Assembly: GCF_900177795.1 (NCBI RefSeq)
Contig: NZ_FXWJ01000005.1
Location: 62,001-126,000, forward strand
Reading direction: 5' to 3'
Source: Plantibacter elymi (nom. nud.)
GTDB taxonomy: Bacteria; Actinomycetota; Actinomycetes; Actinomycetales; Microbacteriaceae
DNA length: 64,000 nucleotides
Within the stretch, counting starts at the first letter, position 1, and each line of letters opens with the position of its first letter. The position numbers and the translations under genes were made by a program. The notes beneath the pieces are model-generated. The model saw only the letters and a list, made by a program, of their open reading frames with translations, searched no databases and was not told where the DNA came from. Below are positions 1 to 8,741 of the stretch, piece by piece.

Positions 1-1
1 G

Positions 2-931
2 CGCGGCGTCGCCGACGGCTATGCGGTCGCGGCCCTCACCGCCAGCGAGGGCACGATCTACCGTCGCTTCGGATTCGGCTCCGCGATCCGCGAGCGCAAC
101 GTCGTCGTGAAGCGCGCGAAGGCCCTGCCGTTCCTCGCGCCGACGAGCGGCATCGTGTCGGTCGTCACGCCCGAGTACCTGGTCGACGGCGTCGCACGTC
201 AGGTGTTCGACCGCTTCGACGAGCGTTCGATCGGGTCGATGGTCCGCAACACCGGGTCCTGGCCGCTGGTCCTCGGCACCTTGGGGCGCGACGGCGAACC
301 GGCGAAGGACACCCGCGCCGCCGTGCACCGTCCCGCCGACGGCGAAGAGGTCGACGGCTACGTCACCTGGCGCATGGTCGAGCAGCCCGGCGGTCAGACC
401 GGCATCGAGATCATCGACCTCGTCTACGCGACCGACGCGGCCTACCTGTCGCTGTGGGAGTTCCTGCTCTCCATCGACCTCAACGACGTCGTGAAGTACA
501 ACCGCGCCCGGCTCGACGACCCGATCGTGTCGGCCCTCGGCGACAACCGCGCCTACGACATCGAGCACGAAGAGGACCACGTGTGGCTGCGTGTCCTCGA
601 CCTCCCGGCCGTGCTCGCGTCACGGCCGTTCGCGGTCGACGGCACGTTGACGATCGCCGTGACCGACGCCCTCGGCTACGCGGCGGGCACCTTCCGCCTC
701 GAGGTGACCGGTGGTCGTGGAACCGCCACGAAGCTGAGCGACGAGACCGACGCTGCCGGTGCCGACCTCGCGCTCGACGTCGCCGACCTCGGTTCGCTCC
801 TGCTCGGCGCGGTCTCCCCGGTGTCGCTCGCCGCAGCCGGTGTGCTGCAGGCGGCCGACCCCGCTGCGCCGCTCCTGCTGCGATCGATGCTCCAGACGCC
901 GCGCGCGCCGCACGGGATCACCTTCTTCTAG
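2..931 (+). CDS. Eis-like GNAT acetyltransferase, 5' truncated by the window edge
   Basis: The reading frame is open from the first base and ends at 931, so the true start lies before the window. The visible N-terminal part contains TIYRRFGFGSA, the acetyl-CoA-binding YxxFGFG signature that ends the first GNAT fold of Eis-type enzymes. The rest, about 270 residues, fits the second GNAT-like fold plus the SCP2-like C-terminal domain of that family. Eis proteins acetylate amines such as aminoglycosides or peptide lysines in the cytoplasm; the substrate here is unknown. A convergent VOC gene starts 43 bp after the stop. The family call is firm, the substrate open. Confidence 0.85.
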   Translation, partial: RGVADGYAVAALTASEGTIYRRFGFGSAIRERNVVVKRAKALPFLAPTSGIVSVVTPEYLVDGVARQVFDRFDERSIGSMVRNTGSWPLVLGTLGRDGEPAKDTRAAVHRPADGEEVDGYVTWRMVEQPGGQTGIEIIDLVYATDAAYLSLWEFLLSIDLNDVVKYNRARLDDPIVSALGDNRAYDIEHEEDHVWLRVLDLPAVLASRPFAVDGTLTIAVTDALGYAAGTFRLEVTGGRGTATKLSDETDAAGADLALDVADLGSLLLGAVSPVSLAAAGVLQAADPAAPLLLRSMLQTPRAPHGITFF

Positions 932-974
932 GGCGGTCCCGAGCAGCGACCCGCGGACATCGCGCTGTCGCGGA

Positions 975-1352
975 TCAGTCGCGTTGCTCGATGAGGGTGA
1001 GCTGCGTGCCGTCGGGGTCGATGAGGAATCCGGCTCGGAGTCCCCAGTCCTGCATCCGGACCGGGTGCAGGCGAGGCGCGCCGACGGTCGCCTCGGCGAC
1101 TCCTGAACGTCGGATGGCGTCGTAGAGCTCGTCGACGTTGGCCACACGCAGGCAGCACATGAAGCTGCTCGACGCGGGGTCGAGGTCGGGCGCCGGGAAG
1201 AACTCGAGCTGCAGACCACCGCGGACGAGGATCAACCAGCCCTCGTCTCGGAACGCGCGCTCGAAGCCGAACGCCGAGTAGAACGTCTCCGTCACGTCGA
1301 AGCTGCGGGACGGCAGGTTCGGTGTCGCGCGGTCGTGTCGTGTCGAGGTCAT
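975..1352 (-). CDS. Bleomycin-resistance-type VOC protein
   Basis: A 125-residue single-domain vicinal-oxygen-chelate protein. The opening segment ATPNLPSRSFDVTETFYSAF and the ending GFLIDPDGTQLTLIEQ are typical of the Ble/ShBle group, which dimerise and sequester bleomycin-type drugs without catalysis. The start is the ATG at 1352; longer in-frame extension would run through the next gene. It lies 38 bp downstream of the dienelactone hydrolase gene on the same strand and may be cotranscribed with it. No purified-ligand inference is possible from sequence; many members have unknown ligands. Confidence 0.8.
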   Translation of the reverse strand: MTSTRHDRATPNLPSRSFDVTETFYSAFGFERAFRDEGWLILVRGGLQLEFFPAPDLDPASSSFMCCLRVANVDELYDAIRRSGVAEATVGAPRLHPVRMQDWGLRAGFLIDPDGTQLTLIEQRD

Positions 1353-1390
1353 GGAGTCGATGATCGCAGCGCGACGGCCGGCTGGGAAGG

Positions 1391-2227
1391 TCAGGCCGAC
1401 GCGGTCGGTGTCGCGAGACGTTCGCGGAGGAAGGCGACCACGCGCTTGCGTGCTTCGAACGCCGGGTGGCCGTCGCGCTCGCGGACCTCGCCGGTGAGGA
1501 CCGAGTGCGCGGTCTTCGAGAAGCCGGCGGCGTTGCCGGGGGAGGAGTCGAGTTCGATGACCTCGAACGCGTCGCCGAGTTTGGCCGCGATGGTGGCGAA
1601 GCGCTCCCGCGGGACGGCCCGATCCTCGCTGAAGCGGAGGCCGAGTGCGCAGACCGAGCCCCGAGCCGCACGGGCTGCGACGGCGTCGAACTCGGCGGCG
1701 GACATCCCGGGGTCGATGCGGCGGGCCCGGCTGACGGGGAACGGCGTGGACGGCTGGCTCATGACGGACGCGAGGACGTGCTCGTCGACGGCCGCCGCGA
1801 GCGCGAATCCGCCGGTGAAGCACATGCCGATGACGCCGACGCCAGGACCCGGCGTGCGGGCGGCGAGGTCGGCGGCCAGTGCCCGGACGTGGTCGGCGAC
1901 CGGTCGGTGGGCGCCGGTCGCGAACGCCTTGAACTCGGCGGAGACGCAGACCTTGCTGACGCTCGCGAGCGTGTAGCCGAGGGTCCCCTCGTGTCCAGGC
2001 GTCCCGAACGGTGACGGGATCGCGACGGTGAAGCCCTCCGCGACGAGGTGCTCCGCGAGCCCGAGGACCTCGGGCGTGAGCCCGGGCAGCTCGGGGATGA
2101 GGACGACGCCCGGCCCGGACCCCTTCTCGAAGCGGTCGTGCGTGACGCCGCCGCCGGTGAACGGGGTCCGCACCCAGCCGGTGAGGTCTGCGCGTGGAGC
2201 GGTGTCGGTGGTCGCGTCGTCGGTCAT
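1391..2227 (-). CDS. Dienelactone hydrolase family protein
   Basis: 278 residues with an alpha/beta-hydrolase fold. The nucleophile elbow GVIGMCFTGG places a cysteine near residue 136, as in dienelactone hydrolases (Cys-Asp-His triad); the candidate histidine is in TAHSVLTG near the C-terminus. The family hydrolyses lactones, esters or carboxymethyl compounds in the cytoplasm. I chose the ATG at 2227 rather than the upstream in-frame ATG at 2293, which would put coding sequence into a palindrome. TACGCT lies 6 nt upstream of the chosen ATG, which would suit a leaderless transcript. The substrate is not predictable. Confidence 0.8.
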   Translation of the reverse strand: MTDDATTDTAPRADLTGWVRTPFTGGGVTHDRFEKGSGPGVVLIPELPGLTPEVLGLAEHLVAEGFTVAIPSPFGTPGHEGTLGYTLASVSKVCVSAEFKAFATGAHRPVADHVRALAADLAARTPGPGVGVIGMCFTGGFALAAAVDEHVLASVMSQPSTPFPVSRARRIDPGMSAAEFDAVAARAARGSVCALGLRFSEDRAVPRERFATIAAKLGDAFEVIELDSSPGNAAGFSKTAHSVLTGEVRERDGHPAFEARKRVVAFLRERLATPTASA

Positions 2228-2259
2228 GGGGTGAGCGTAGTCCTGCGGACTGGAGCCAC

Positions 2260-2339
2260 GGGCACTGTCGCGCACTCGGGGCACGTGGTACACGGCGTGC
2301 CCCGAGTGCGGAGGCGTGCCCCACTTGCCGGCACGTGCC
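2260..2339. repeat. Nested palindrome, repeat family D copy 1
   Basis: Inside the 243-bp divergent gap between the hydrolase and the lamin-tail gene. Inner arms GCACTCGGGGCACG (2272-2285) and its exact complement (2296-2309) surround a 10-nt loop; outer arms GGGCAC (2260-2265) and GTGCCC (2316-2321) extend it, followed by GGCACGTGCC at 2330-2339. A related structure occurs at 41802-41862. It could be an operator, a transcribed hairpin or a dispersed repeat. Nothing else is recognisable in the gap apart from the GGAG before 2471. Confidence 0.6.
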
Positions 2340-2470
2340 CGAGCGCGAACGCACGTCCCGCCTGGGAAGCCACCCGCCGTTCACCTCCCGGTCACCGCCG
2401 CTCCTCCACCCGGCCACCCCACGCCGATGGGATGGGACACGATCCCCGTCCCTTCGTGCCCTGGAGACCC

Positions 2471-5400
2471 ATGCCCCGCCTCAACCGCGTGTTGACGATG
2501 ACCGCCGCGTGCGCCATCGGTGCAACCGCACTCATCGCGACGCCCGCCGCCGCCATCGCCGCCCCAGCGCCGGGGCTCCAGATCAACGAGGTCGAGTCCT
2601 CCGACGGCGTCCCCGGCGACTGGATCGAGTTCACCAACACCGCGACGACCGCCGTCACGCTCGACGGCTGGGTCGTGAGGGACAACAAGGACGACAAGCC
2701 CTACGCCTTCCCGGCCGGCACCGTCGTCGAGCCTGGCGCGTTCCTCGTCATCGACGACACGCAGTTCGGCTTCGGTCTCGGCAAGGACGACTCGGTCCGC
2801 CTGTTCGACCCGACCGCCGCGATCGCCGACGAGTACTCGTGGACCGCACACGCGCCGGTCACCTACGGCGTCACCGCCGACCGCGCCGGCTGGGCCGAGA
2901 CCACCGAGTCGACGAAGGGCGCCGCGAACGTCTTCACCGCACCCGAGGTCCCGGAGACCGACGGTGAGATCCGCATCAACGAGATCGACTCGCAGCCATC
3001 CGACTGGGTCGAGTTCTTCAACCCCGGCACGACGGCGCTCGACATCTCGCGCTACGAGATCCGCGACAACTCCGACGACCACCGCTGGCAGTTCCTGCCC
3101 GGCACGTCGATCGCGCCCGGCGAGTTCCTCGTGGTCGACGAAGCGACGATCGGCCTGGTCGGCGGCACCGAGACGCAGGGCGCGTTCCGCGAACCGATCG
3201 GCATCGGCAGCGCCGACGAGATCCGCCTCTTCGACGCCGCCGGCACCCTCATCGACCGCTCGGGAACGTGGAGCGGCCACGCGGCCATCAACGGTGACTT
3301 CATCGCCGCGACGCTCGCCCGCTGCCCCGACGGCGAAGGCGACTTCACGCTCGCACGCATCACCAAGGGGGCCGCGAACGACTGCGTCCTCCCGAACGTC
3401 GCGATCAACGAGGTCGAGTCGAACAAGGACACGACCGACTGGGTCGAGATCGTCAACCTCGAGGCGACCGCGCTGGACATCTCCGGCTGGACGCTCATGG
3501 ACAACGACCCGGTGAGCCACGCCGCTGACACGACCCCGCTGCCCGCGGGCACGATCCTCGAGCCCGGCGCCTACTTCGTCTTCGACCAGAACGTGAACTT
3601 CGCGTTCGGGCTCGGCAACGGCGACACCACCACCGTGCGGAACGCCACCGGCGCGACGGTCGCCGAGTACACTTACGCGGCCCACGCGGACGGCGTCTTC
3701 GCGCGCTGCCCCGACGGCACGGGCGAGTTCGTCGACACCGCCGTCTCCACCAAGGGCCTGCGCAACGCCTGCGGCAACCCGGTGCGCATCAACGAGGTCG
3801 AGTCCGACGGCGGGTCGCCCGACGACTGGATCGAGCTCGTCAACCCGACGGCCGCCGCCCTCGACGTCTCCGGCATCGTCGTGAAGGACGACGACGACAC
3901 CCACGCCTACGCCATCCCCACCGGCACGACCATCGCGGCCGGCGGCTACCTCGTCATCGAGCGCGCAGCCCTCGGCTTCGGGCTCGGCGGCGGCGACACG
4001 GTCCGTCTGTTCGAGGGCGACGCACTGCTCGACTCGACCACCTGGGGCGAGGGACACCCGGCGAACACCTGGGGACGCTGCCCCGACGCGACCGGCGCCT
4101 TCGCAGCGACGGCCGAGGCCACCAAGGGCGCGGCCAACGTCTGCGCCGGTGAGATCCCGGTCGATCCGTGGCCCGGTTCGCCCGACGTGACGGTGCTCGA
4201 CACCACGCCGATGTTCCTCGAGGACAGCTCGGGACTCGACACCCAGGTCACCGCCGACGGCGCGTTCCTCTGGGCGGTCGACAACGGCACCGGCTCGTTC
4301 TGGAAGCTCGCGATCGCCGCAGACGGTTCGGTCTCGTTCGTCGACGGTTGGGAGAACGGCAAGCGCGCCCGCTTCCAGAAGGACGCGTCGAACCCGTCCG
4401 CTGCCGGCCCCGACACCGAGGGCATCACCGTCGACGGGGCTGGTTCCGTCTATGTCGGTGTCGAGCGCGACAACAGTGTGAAGGGCACGACCCTCAACGC
4501 CGTGCTCAAGGTCGACCCGAACGCGCCCGGCCCCGACGTCGTCGCGTCGCAGGAGTGGGACCTCACGGCCCTGCTGCCGACGGTCGGTGCGAACCTCGGT
4601 GTCGAGGCCGTCGAGTGGGTGGCCGACGGCGACCTCGCCGGCAAGCTCTACGACGACAACACGAAGGCGACGTACGACCCGGCGGACTACGCGGGCCACG
4701 GTGACGGACTGTTCTTCGTCGGCGTCGAGGACACCGGCGACGTGTACGCGTTCGCACTGAACGCCGACGGCTCGGCCACGCTGATCTCGACGATCGACCC
4801 GGGGCTCCCGGCGGTCATGGCGCTCGACTACGACACGACGCTCGGCGTGCTGTGGGCCGTGTGCGACGACGGCTGTGCGGGTACCGGTGCACAGATCACG
4901 CTGAACGGGACCGAGCAGCCCGGGATCGCTCAGGTCGAGCGTCCGGCGGGACTGCCCAACCTCAACAACGAGGGCTTCGCGACCGCGCCGGCCTCGCTGT
5001 CGGTCGACGGCAAGCGTCCCGTGTACTGGTTCGCCGACGGCTACGCTTCCGAGGCCCTGCGCCTCGGTTCGCTGCCTGGGACCACGACGACACCGCCGAC
5101 CGGTGGGGTCACGCCGCTTCCAGGGACGAGCCTCACCGAGGCCAACCGCGGTGCGATCACGCTGGCGGACTCCGTGCGACGGGGCGAGACCGTGACGGTC
5201 GGCCTCGAGGACCGATTCGCGGCGACGGCCGTCGAGGTGTGGCTGTACTCGACGCCGGCGCGAATCGCCACCGGCACGACGAACGCCGCCGCTGACCTGT
5301 CGGCCACGATCCCGGCCGACGCGACGCTGGGCGACCACCGGGTCGCGGTCTACGCGGCGGATGGCTCGCTCGTCGGCTGGACCGAGGTGCGGATCGTCGC

Positions 5401-5554
5401 GGCCGACGGGACGAGCGTCGACGGTTCGGCGTCAGGTGGGGCACTCGCGACGACGGGTACCGAGCTGTCGTTCGGCACGATCGGTGCGGGGGTCCTGCTG
5501 GTCCTCCTCGGTGGAGTCCTCGTCGCGATGCGTGCGCGTCGCCGGGCGGCCTGA
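2471..5554 (+). CDS. Secreted surface protein with four lamin-tail domains and a LAxTG sorting signal
   Basis: 1027 residues. A signal peptide (about 1-31) ends near AAAIAAPAPG. Four lamin-tail (LTD) domains follow, each opening with INEVES or INEIDS (near residues 37, 167, 311, 439) and carrying the DWIEFTN/DWVEIVN motif. Residues about 573-870 look like a beta-propeller of the kind seen in esterase-like phytase or SdiA-regulated proteins. An Ig-like segment leads to LATTG near residue 992, a hydrophobic helix and RARRRAA, a class E-type sortase signal. GGAG lies 4 nt before the chosen ATG. It is probably wall-anchored; LTDs in bacteria often accompany extracellular nucleases or phosphatases, but no such catalytic domain is clear. 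A strong terminator follows. Confidence 0.82.
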   Translation: MPRLNRVLTMTAACAIGATALIATPAAAIAAPAPGLQINEVESSDGVPGDWIEFTNTATTAVTLDGWVVRDNKDDKPYAFPAGTVVEPGAFLVIDDTQFGFGLGKDDSVRLFDPTAAIADEYSWTAHAPVTYGVTADRAGWAETTESTKGAANVFTAPEVPETDGEIRINEIDSQPSDWVEFFNPGTTALDISRYEIRDNSDDHRWQFLPGTSIAPGEFLVVDEATIGLVGGTETQGAFREPIGIGSADEIRLFDAAGTLIDRSGTWSGHAAINGDFIAATLARCPDGEGDFTLARITKGAANDCVLPNVAINEVESNKDTTDWVEIVNLEATALDISGWTLMDNDPVSHAADTTPLPAGTILEPGAYFVFDQNVNFAFGLGNGDTTTVRNATGATVAEYTYAAHADGVFARCPDGTGEFVDTAVSTKGLRNACGNPVRINEVESDGGSPDDWIELVNPTAAALDVSGIVVKDDDDTHAYAIPTGTTIAAGGYLVIERAALGFGLGGGDTVRLFEGDALLDSTTWGEGHPANTWGRCPDATGAFAATAEATKGAANVCAGEIPVDPWPGSPDVTVLDTTPMFLEDSSGLDTQVTADGAFLWAVDNGTGSFWKLAIAADGSVSFVDGWENGKRARFQKDASNPSAAGPDTEGITVDGAGSVYVGVERDNSVKGTTLNAVLKVDPNAPGPDVVASQEWDLTALLPTVGANLGVEAVEWVADGDLAGKLYDDNTKATYDPADYAGHGDGLFFVGVEDTGDVYAFALNADGSATLISTIDPGLPAVMALDYDTTLGVLWAVCDDGCAGTGAQITLNGTEQPGIAQVERPAGLPNLNNEGFATAPASLSVDGKRPVYWFADGYASEALRLGSLPGTTTTPPTGGVTPLPGTSLTEANRGAITLADSVRRGETVTVGLEDRFAATAVEVWLYSTPARIATGTTNAAADLSATIPADATLGDHRVAVYAADGSLVGWTEVRIVAADGTSVDGSASGGALATTGTELSFGTIGAGVLLVLLGGVLVAMRARRRAA

Positions 5555-5570
5555 CCGACTGAACGTCCGA

Positions 5571-5601
5571 CGGCCCCGGGAGCACACTGCTCCCGGGGCC
5601 G
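5571..5601 (+). terminator. Hairpin terminator after the lamin-tail gene
   Basis: Arms CGGCCCCGGGAGCA (5571-5584) and TGCTCCCGGGGCCG (5588-5601) are perfectly complementary over 14 bp with a 3-nt loop. There is no U tract, which is usual in GC-rich actinobacteria. Confidence 0.8.
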
Positions 5602-5641
5602 TTCGCGTCACCGGTCGGGCCTGCCCGGTGTGTGGTGGTGT

Positions 5642-5771
5642 TGCCAGCGCGGTGCTGTGACGTGAGCGCGGGTCTGGCGCGTGGGCGCGGGTCTCCGGAG
5701 GGGCGCGCTCGCGGGTGTGGGGTGCGCCCGCGCCGGGTCGGGTGCACTCGCGTCAGCGCACCGCGCTGGCA
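5642..5771. repeat. Palindromic intergenic repeat family A, copy 1
   Basis: Left arm TGCCAGCGCGGTGCTGTGAC from 5642 and right arm ending GCACCGCGCTGGCA at 5771 are inverted complements with a few mismatches. The interior (GGTCTCCGGAGGGGCGCGCT and following) closely matches copy 3 at 15573, so copies 1 and 3 form one subfamily. It lies between the lamin-tail terminator and the MerR gene. Confidence 0.8.
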
Positions 5772-5815
5772 GCAGGCAGAGGACGCAGGTCGGGTCCGGG
5801 TGCGATGCTGGGTGG

Positions 5816-6622
5816 ATGGACGAGCAAGGGAGGGCCGAGGGTGGCGTGACCGTCGGTCGGGCGGCGGCGGAGATCGGCGTCAGCGTGCGGACGCTGCACC
5901 ACTGGGATGAACTCGGGGTCGCGCACCCGTCCGGAAGGAACCAGAGTGGCTACCGCTCCTACCTGCCCGTCGACATCGCCCGCCTCCGCCGCGTCCTGCT
6001 CCTCCGCGACCTCGGTGTCCCGCTCGCTCGCATCCCCGCCCTCCTCAGCGCACCGGCCGCGGAACGACGCGCGGAGCTCACACAGCGTCGGCGCGAACTC
6101 GGCGACACCATCAAACGGCTCGAAGCCGTCGCCCGGTCCGTCGACCGCCTGCTCGAAGCCGACGAGGTCGGCGTGCTCGTCCCCGAGGAGGAGCGCCAGG
6201 CGGTGTTCAGCGACGACTGGAACCCCACGATGGCCGAGACCGCCCGCGCCCGCTGGGGCGACTCCGCGCAGTGGGCCGAGTACGCCGAGCGGTCCGCGAC
6301 CCGCACGCCGGACGACTGGCGTGCGCTGGTCGGGCCCATGCGTGACCTGGTCGACGAACTCGCCGAGGCCAAGCGCGCCGGTGTCGTCGCCGGGAGCGAG
6401 ACGGCGAACACCCTCGCCGAACGGCATCGCGCCGCCCTCAGCGAGTACTTCCACTGCACGCCGTCCATGCACGTGATCACCGGCCGCCTCGCCCTCACGG
6501 AGCCCGGCATGGCCGACACCTACGACCGGATCGACCCCGGCCTCGCCGCGTGGCTCTCACTGGTCATCGACGCGAACGCACGCAACCACGGCGTGGACCC
6601 CGACACCGCCGTCTGGGAGTGA
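5816..6622 (+). CDS. MerR-family regulator with TipAS ligand domain
   Basis: 268 residues. The N-terminal winged helix-turn-helix (about 11-75) contains VGRAAAEIGVSVRTLHHWDE and the GYRSY wing typical of MerR proteins. After a dimerisation helix, residues about 145-268 match the TipAS domain, which in TipA binds thiopeptide antibiotics. MerR proteins untwist promoters with a 19-bp spacer; exactly such a promoter drives the convergent neighbour (7527-7557), so that gene is the likely target. The ATG at 5816 was chosen because the upstream extension is repeat A sequence. No clear Shine-Dalgarno is visible. The inducer is unknown. Confidence 0.85.
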   Translation: MDEQGRAEGGVTVGRAAAEIGVSVRTLHHWDELGVAHPSGRNQSGYRSYLPVDIARLRRVLLLRDLGVPLARIPALLSAPAAERRAELTQRRRELGDTIKRLEAVARSVDRLLEADEVGVLVPEEERQAVFSDDWNPTMAETARARWGDSAQWAEYAERSATRTPDDWRALVGPMRDLVDELAEAKRAGVVAGSETANTLAERHRAALSEYFHCTPSMHVITGRLALTEPGMADTYDRIDPGLAAWLSLVIDANARNHGVDPDTAVWE

Positions 6623-6634
6623 GGGGGAGCCGCC

Positions 6635-7519
6635 TCAGCCCAGCTCGCGGAGTGCCACCTCGATGATCGTCGCGCTCGGGACGTGCAGCGCCTCCGCGGC
6701 GGTCGTCCCCGTCGCTGACAGGTAGGCGTCGACGAGACGGTTGCCCGCTGCATACCCGGCACCCATCGGCAGACCGACCGGCTCGCCCCCGTATCGCAGC
6801 GCGGCTTCGTCGCCGTGCACCCACGAGACGAAGTGCTGCATCCCTCCGACGTGGAGACCCTCGACGACCCGGTCGAACACCGCGTCGTCGTCGAGGTGCG
6901 CGACACCGATCGGCGTGTAGCCGGACGGTCCGTACATCTGCCGGGCGAATGCGTCCGCGATCCCCTCCGACACCACCTGCTCACCGACCACGACGGTCGC
7001 CGGATCCCACACCACCCCACCCGGCGCGTATCGCAGGTTGTGGTTGAGTTCGTGGACGGCGGCCGCCTCGAGGCGCGCGAGGTTCTCCTCCGTCGGCCAG
7101 AGGATGAGGGAGATGAACCCGGTCGCGCTGCCGTTGCCGATGAACCCGCGGATCGACTCCATGAAGTAGGTGTCGTCGGGGTCGCCGAGGACGAGCAGGA
7201 CGGTGATGTCGGGGACGACGAGGTTCGACACCGCCGCGAGCTGGGTGGCGACCGCCGCGTCGAGTGCCCGTGAGATCCGTCCCCATGCGTCCGCCGCGAC
7301 GAGTCGATCGAGGGCGTCGACGACCCGATCCCGGCTCCGATCGATCGGGAAACCCGAGCCCATCGTGTGCATGGCGAGCAGGTCGACCTCGCCCGGGAAG
7401 TACCGGTACATGTCGGCGACGGGCTCGAGCATGGCGCGGAGTCGCGCGGGTCGTTCGGCTTCCGGCGCGTCGAGGACGGAACGCATGCCGCTGGCGGTGT
7501 CGAGGATCGTGATGGTCAT
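6635..7519 (-). CDS. DUF2268 putative zinc metalloprotease
   Basis: 294 residues resembling DUF2268 predicted Zn-dependent proteases. HELNH at residues 156-160 is a HExxH-type zinc site (two histidines and the general-base glutamate), followed by a second conserved segment, EQVVSEGIADAFARQ, likely supplying the third ligand. There is no signal peptide, so it should be cytoplasmic. It is convergent with the MerR gene, with only 12 bp between stops, and its promoter carries a MerR-type operator. The ATG at 7519 sits 7 nt after the -10 box, so the mRNA is probably leaderless. Substrate unknown. Confidence 0.75.
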   Translation of the reverse strand: MTITILDTASGMRSVLDAPEAERPARLRAMLEPVADMYRYFPGEVDLLAMHTMGSGFPIDRSRDRVVDALDRLVAADAWGRISRALDAAVATQLAAVSNLVVPDITVLLVLGDPDDTYFMESIRGFIGNGSATGFISLILWPTEENLARLEAAAVHELNHNLRYAPGGVVWDPATVVVGEQVVSEGIADAFARQMYGPSGYTPIGVAHLDDDAVFDRVVEGLHVGGMQHFVSWVHGDEAALRYGGEPVGLPMGAGYAAGNRLVDAYLSATGTTAAEALHVPSATIIEVALRELG

Positions 7520-7526
7520 GGCGACG

Positions 7527-7557
7527 ACGCTAGAGCCTCACGCCGCGTGAGGGTCAA
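7527..7557 (-). promoter_or_regulatory. MerR-type promoter-operator with a 19-bp spacer
   Basis: Read on the minus strand: -35 TTGACC (7557-7552), spacer of exactly 19 bp (7551-7533), -10 TAGCGT (7532-7527), then 7 nt to the ATG at 7519. The spacer region holds the palindrome CCTCACGC-N-GCGTGAGG (7536-7552), perfect over both 8-bp arms. A 19-bp spacer with a centred dyad is the hallmark of MerR-activated promoters, and a MerR gene is the neighbour. Confidence 0.8.
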
Positions 7558-7576
7558 GTGCCCTACCCCGGGAAAC

Positions 7577-7745
7577 TGCCAGCGCGGTGCGCTGACGCGA
7601 GTGTGGTGTACCCGGCGTGACCGGTGCACGACCGGCCCGGCCGCTGCACAACCGGCGTGGCCGCGCCCCGCGCGCGTGAGCGCGACCCTCCGGAGACCCG
7701 CGCTCACGCGTCAGACCCGCGGTCGCGTCAGCGCACCGCGCTGGC
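7577..7745. repeat. Palindromic intergenic repeat family A, copy 2
   Basis: Left arm TGCCAGCGCGGTGCGCTGAC from 7577 and right arm GTCAGCGCACCGCGCTGGC ending at 7745 are perfect inverted complements. An inner hairpin pairs CGCGTGAGCGCG with CGCGCTCACGCG around CCTCCGGAG. It fills most of the 254-bp gap between the metalloprotease promoter and the sugar kinase stop. Copies 2 and 4 share the inner hairpin. Confidence 0.85.
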
Positions 7746-7773
7746 CCAAGGCGACGGCGGGCGGAGGAGCGGG

Positions 7774-8739
7774 CTACCGGGAGCGCAGCACGTCGAGCGC
7801 GTGGGGCGAGAGCGGTGACCCGGCGCGCTTCGCGGCGTACAGTGCGGCGCCGATCGCCGGACCCAAGAGCGGGGTCCGGAGTTCGTACCGGGCCGGCAGT
7901 GCCGCGATGGCCTGCTCGAAACCCGACCGCACCGGCTCAGCGGAGAACACCCCGCCCGAGTACGACACCGGAACGACCTCGTCGCCGCTGAAACCGAGCT
8001 CCACACGGGTCGCCTCGACGATCTCCGCCAGCTCCCCGCTCGCGTCGGCCAGGATCCGCGCCGCGACCTCGTCACCCTGCTCGGCCGCAGCGACGACCGT
8101 CTTCGCGAGATCCGCGATCCGGCCACGTTGACCCTTCCAGCGGTTCATGACGACGTCGATCACATCGAGGTCGCTCGTGATCTCGACCCTCGCTCGCACG
8201 AGGTCGACGAGCGGGCCGCGCGGCAGGCGGCCGTCGCTCATCCGCGTGAACGCGTTCAAGCCTCGAGCGGCGATCCAGTACGCCGAGCCCTCGTCGCCGA
8301 ACAGCTCGCTCCAGCCGCCGACCCGGTGCCCGCGGCCACGGCGCTCGCCGTACGTCATGGAGCCCGTGCCGCTGATCACGTTGATCCCGTCGACGGCGCC
8401 GAGCGATCCGGCCCACCCGCACACCATGTCGTTGTCGCAGGAGAACCGGTCATGACCGAGCACGTCGCGCGGCAGCGCATCGAGGTGGACGATGTCGGAA
8501 CTCACCTCGCCGTACCCGGGCAGACCGAAGAAGGCCTGATCGATGTCGGCGGTCGTGACACCCGCCTGCCGGCACACTTCCGAGACACCCTCGGTGAGGA
8601 TGCGACCGACCAGCTCGATCCCCTCGTCGAAGTAGTAGCAGCTCGCCGTCCTCGCTTCCGCGAGCACCCGTCCGGCGTCGTCGAGCAGCACGAAGGCCGT
8701 CTTCGACCCGCCACCGTCGACGCCGAGGTACCGCGCCAC
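7774..8739 (-). CDS. BadF/BadG/BcrA-type sugar kinase (N-acetylglucosamine kinase-like)
   Basis: 321 residues of the ASKHA fold. The phosphate-1 loop GVDGGGSKT (residues 6-14), the internal ISGTGSMTYG and the later YSGGVF motif match the BadF/BcrA family, whose sugar members phosphorylate N-acetylglucosamine or related hexosamines with ATP. Start is the GTG at 8739, preceded by GGAG inside the end of the SIS-domain gene, only 2 bp after its stop, so translation is probably coupled. It is the last gene of the six-gene glycoside operon. Its place beside an AgaS-like enzyme suggests it makes an amino-sugar phosphate, but the substrate is inferred. Confidence 0.82.
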   Translation of the reverse strand: MARYLGVDGGGSKTAFVLLDDAGRVLAEARTASCYYFDEGIELVGRILTEGVSEVCRQAGVTTADIDQAFFGLPGYGEVSSDIVHLDALPRDVLGHDRFSCDNDMVCGWAGSLGAVDGINVISGTGSMTYGERRGRGHRVGGWSELFGDEGSAYWIAARGLNAFTRMSDGRLPRGPLVDLVRARVEITSDLDVIDVVMNRWKGQRGRIADLAKTVVAAAEQGDEVAARILADASGELAEIVEATRVELGFSGDEVVPVSYSGGVFSAEPVRSGFEQAIAALPARYELRTPLLGPAIGAALYAAKRAGSPLSPHALDVLRSR

Positions 8740-8741
8740 GA

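Noticed and set aside
2381-5338. 985-codon open frame on the minus strand
   Set aside because: Exactly antisense to the lamin-tail protein gene, with Arg/Gly/Val-rich low-complexity translation typical of GC-rich shadow frames and no recognisable domain.
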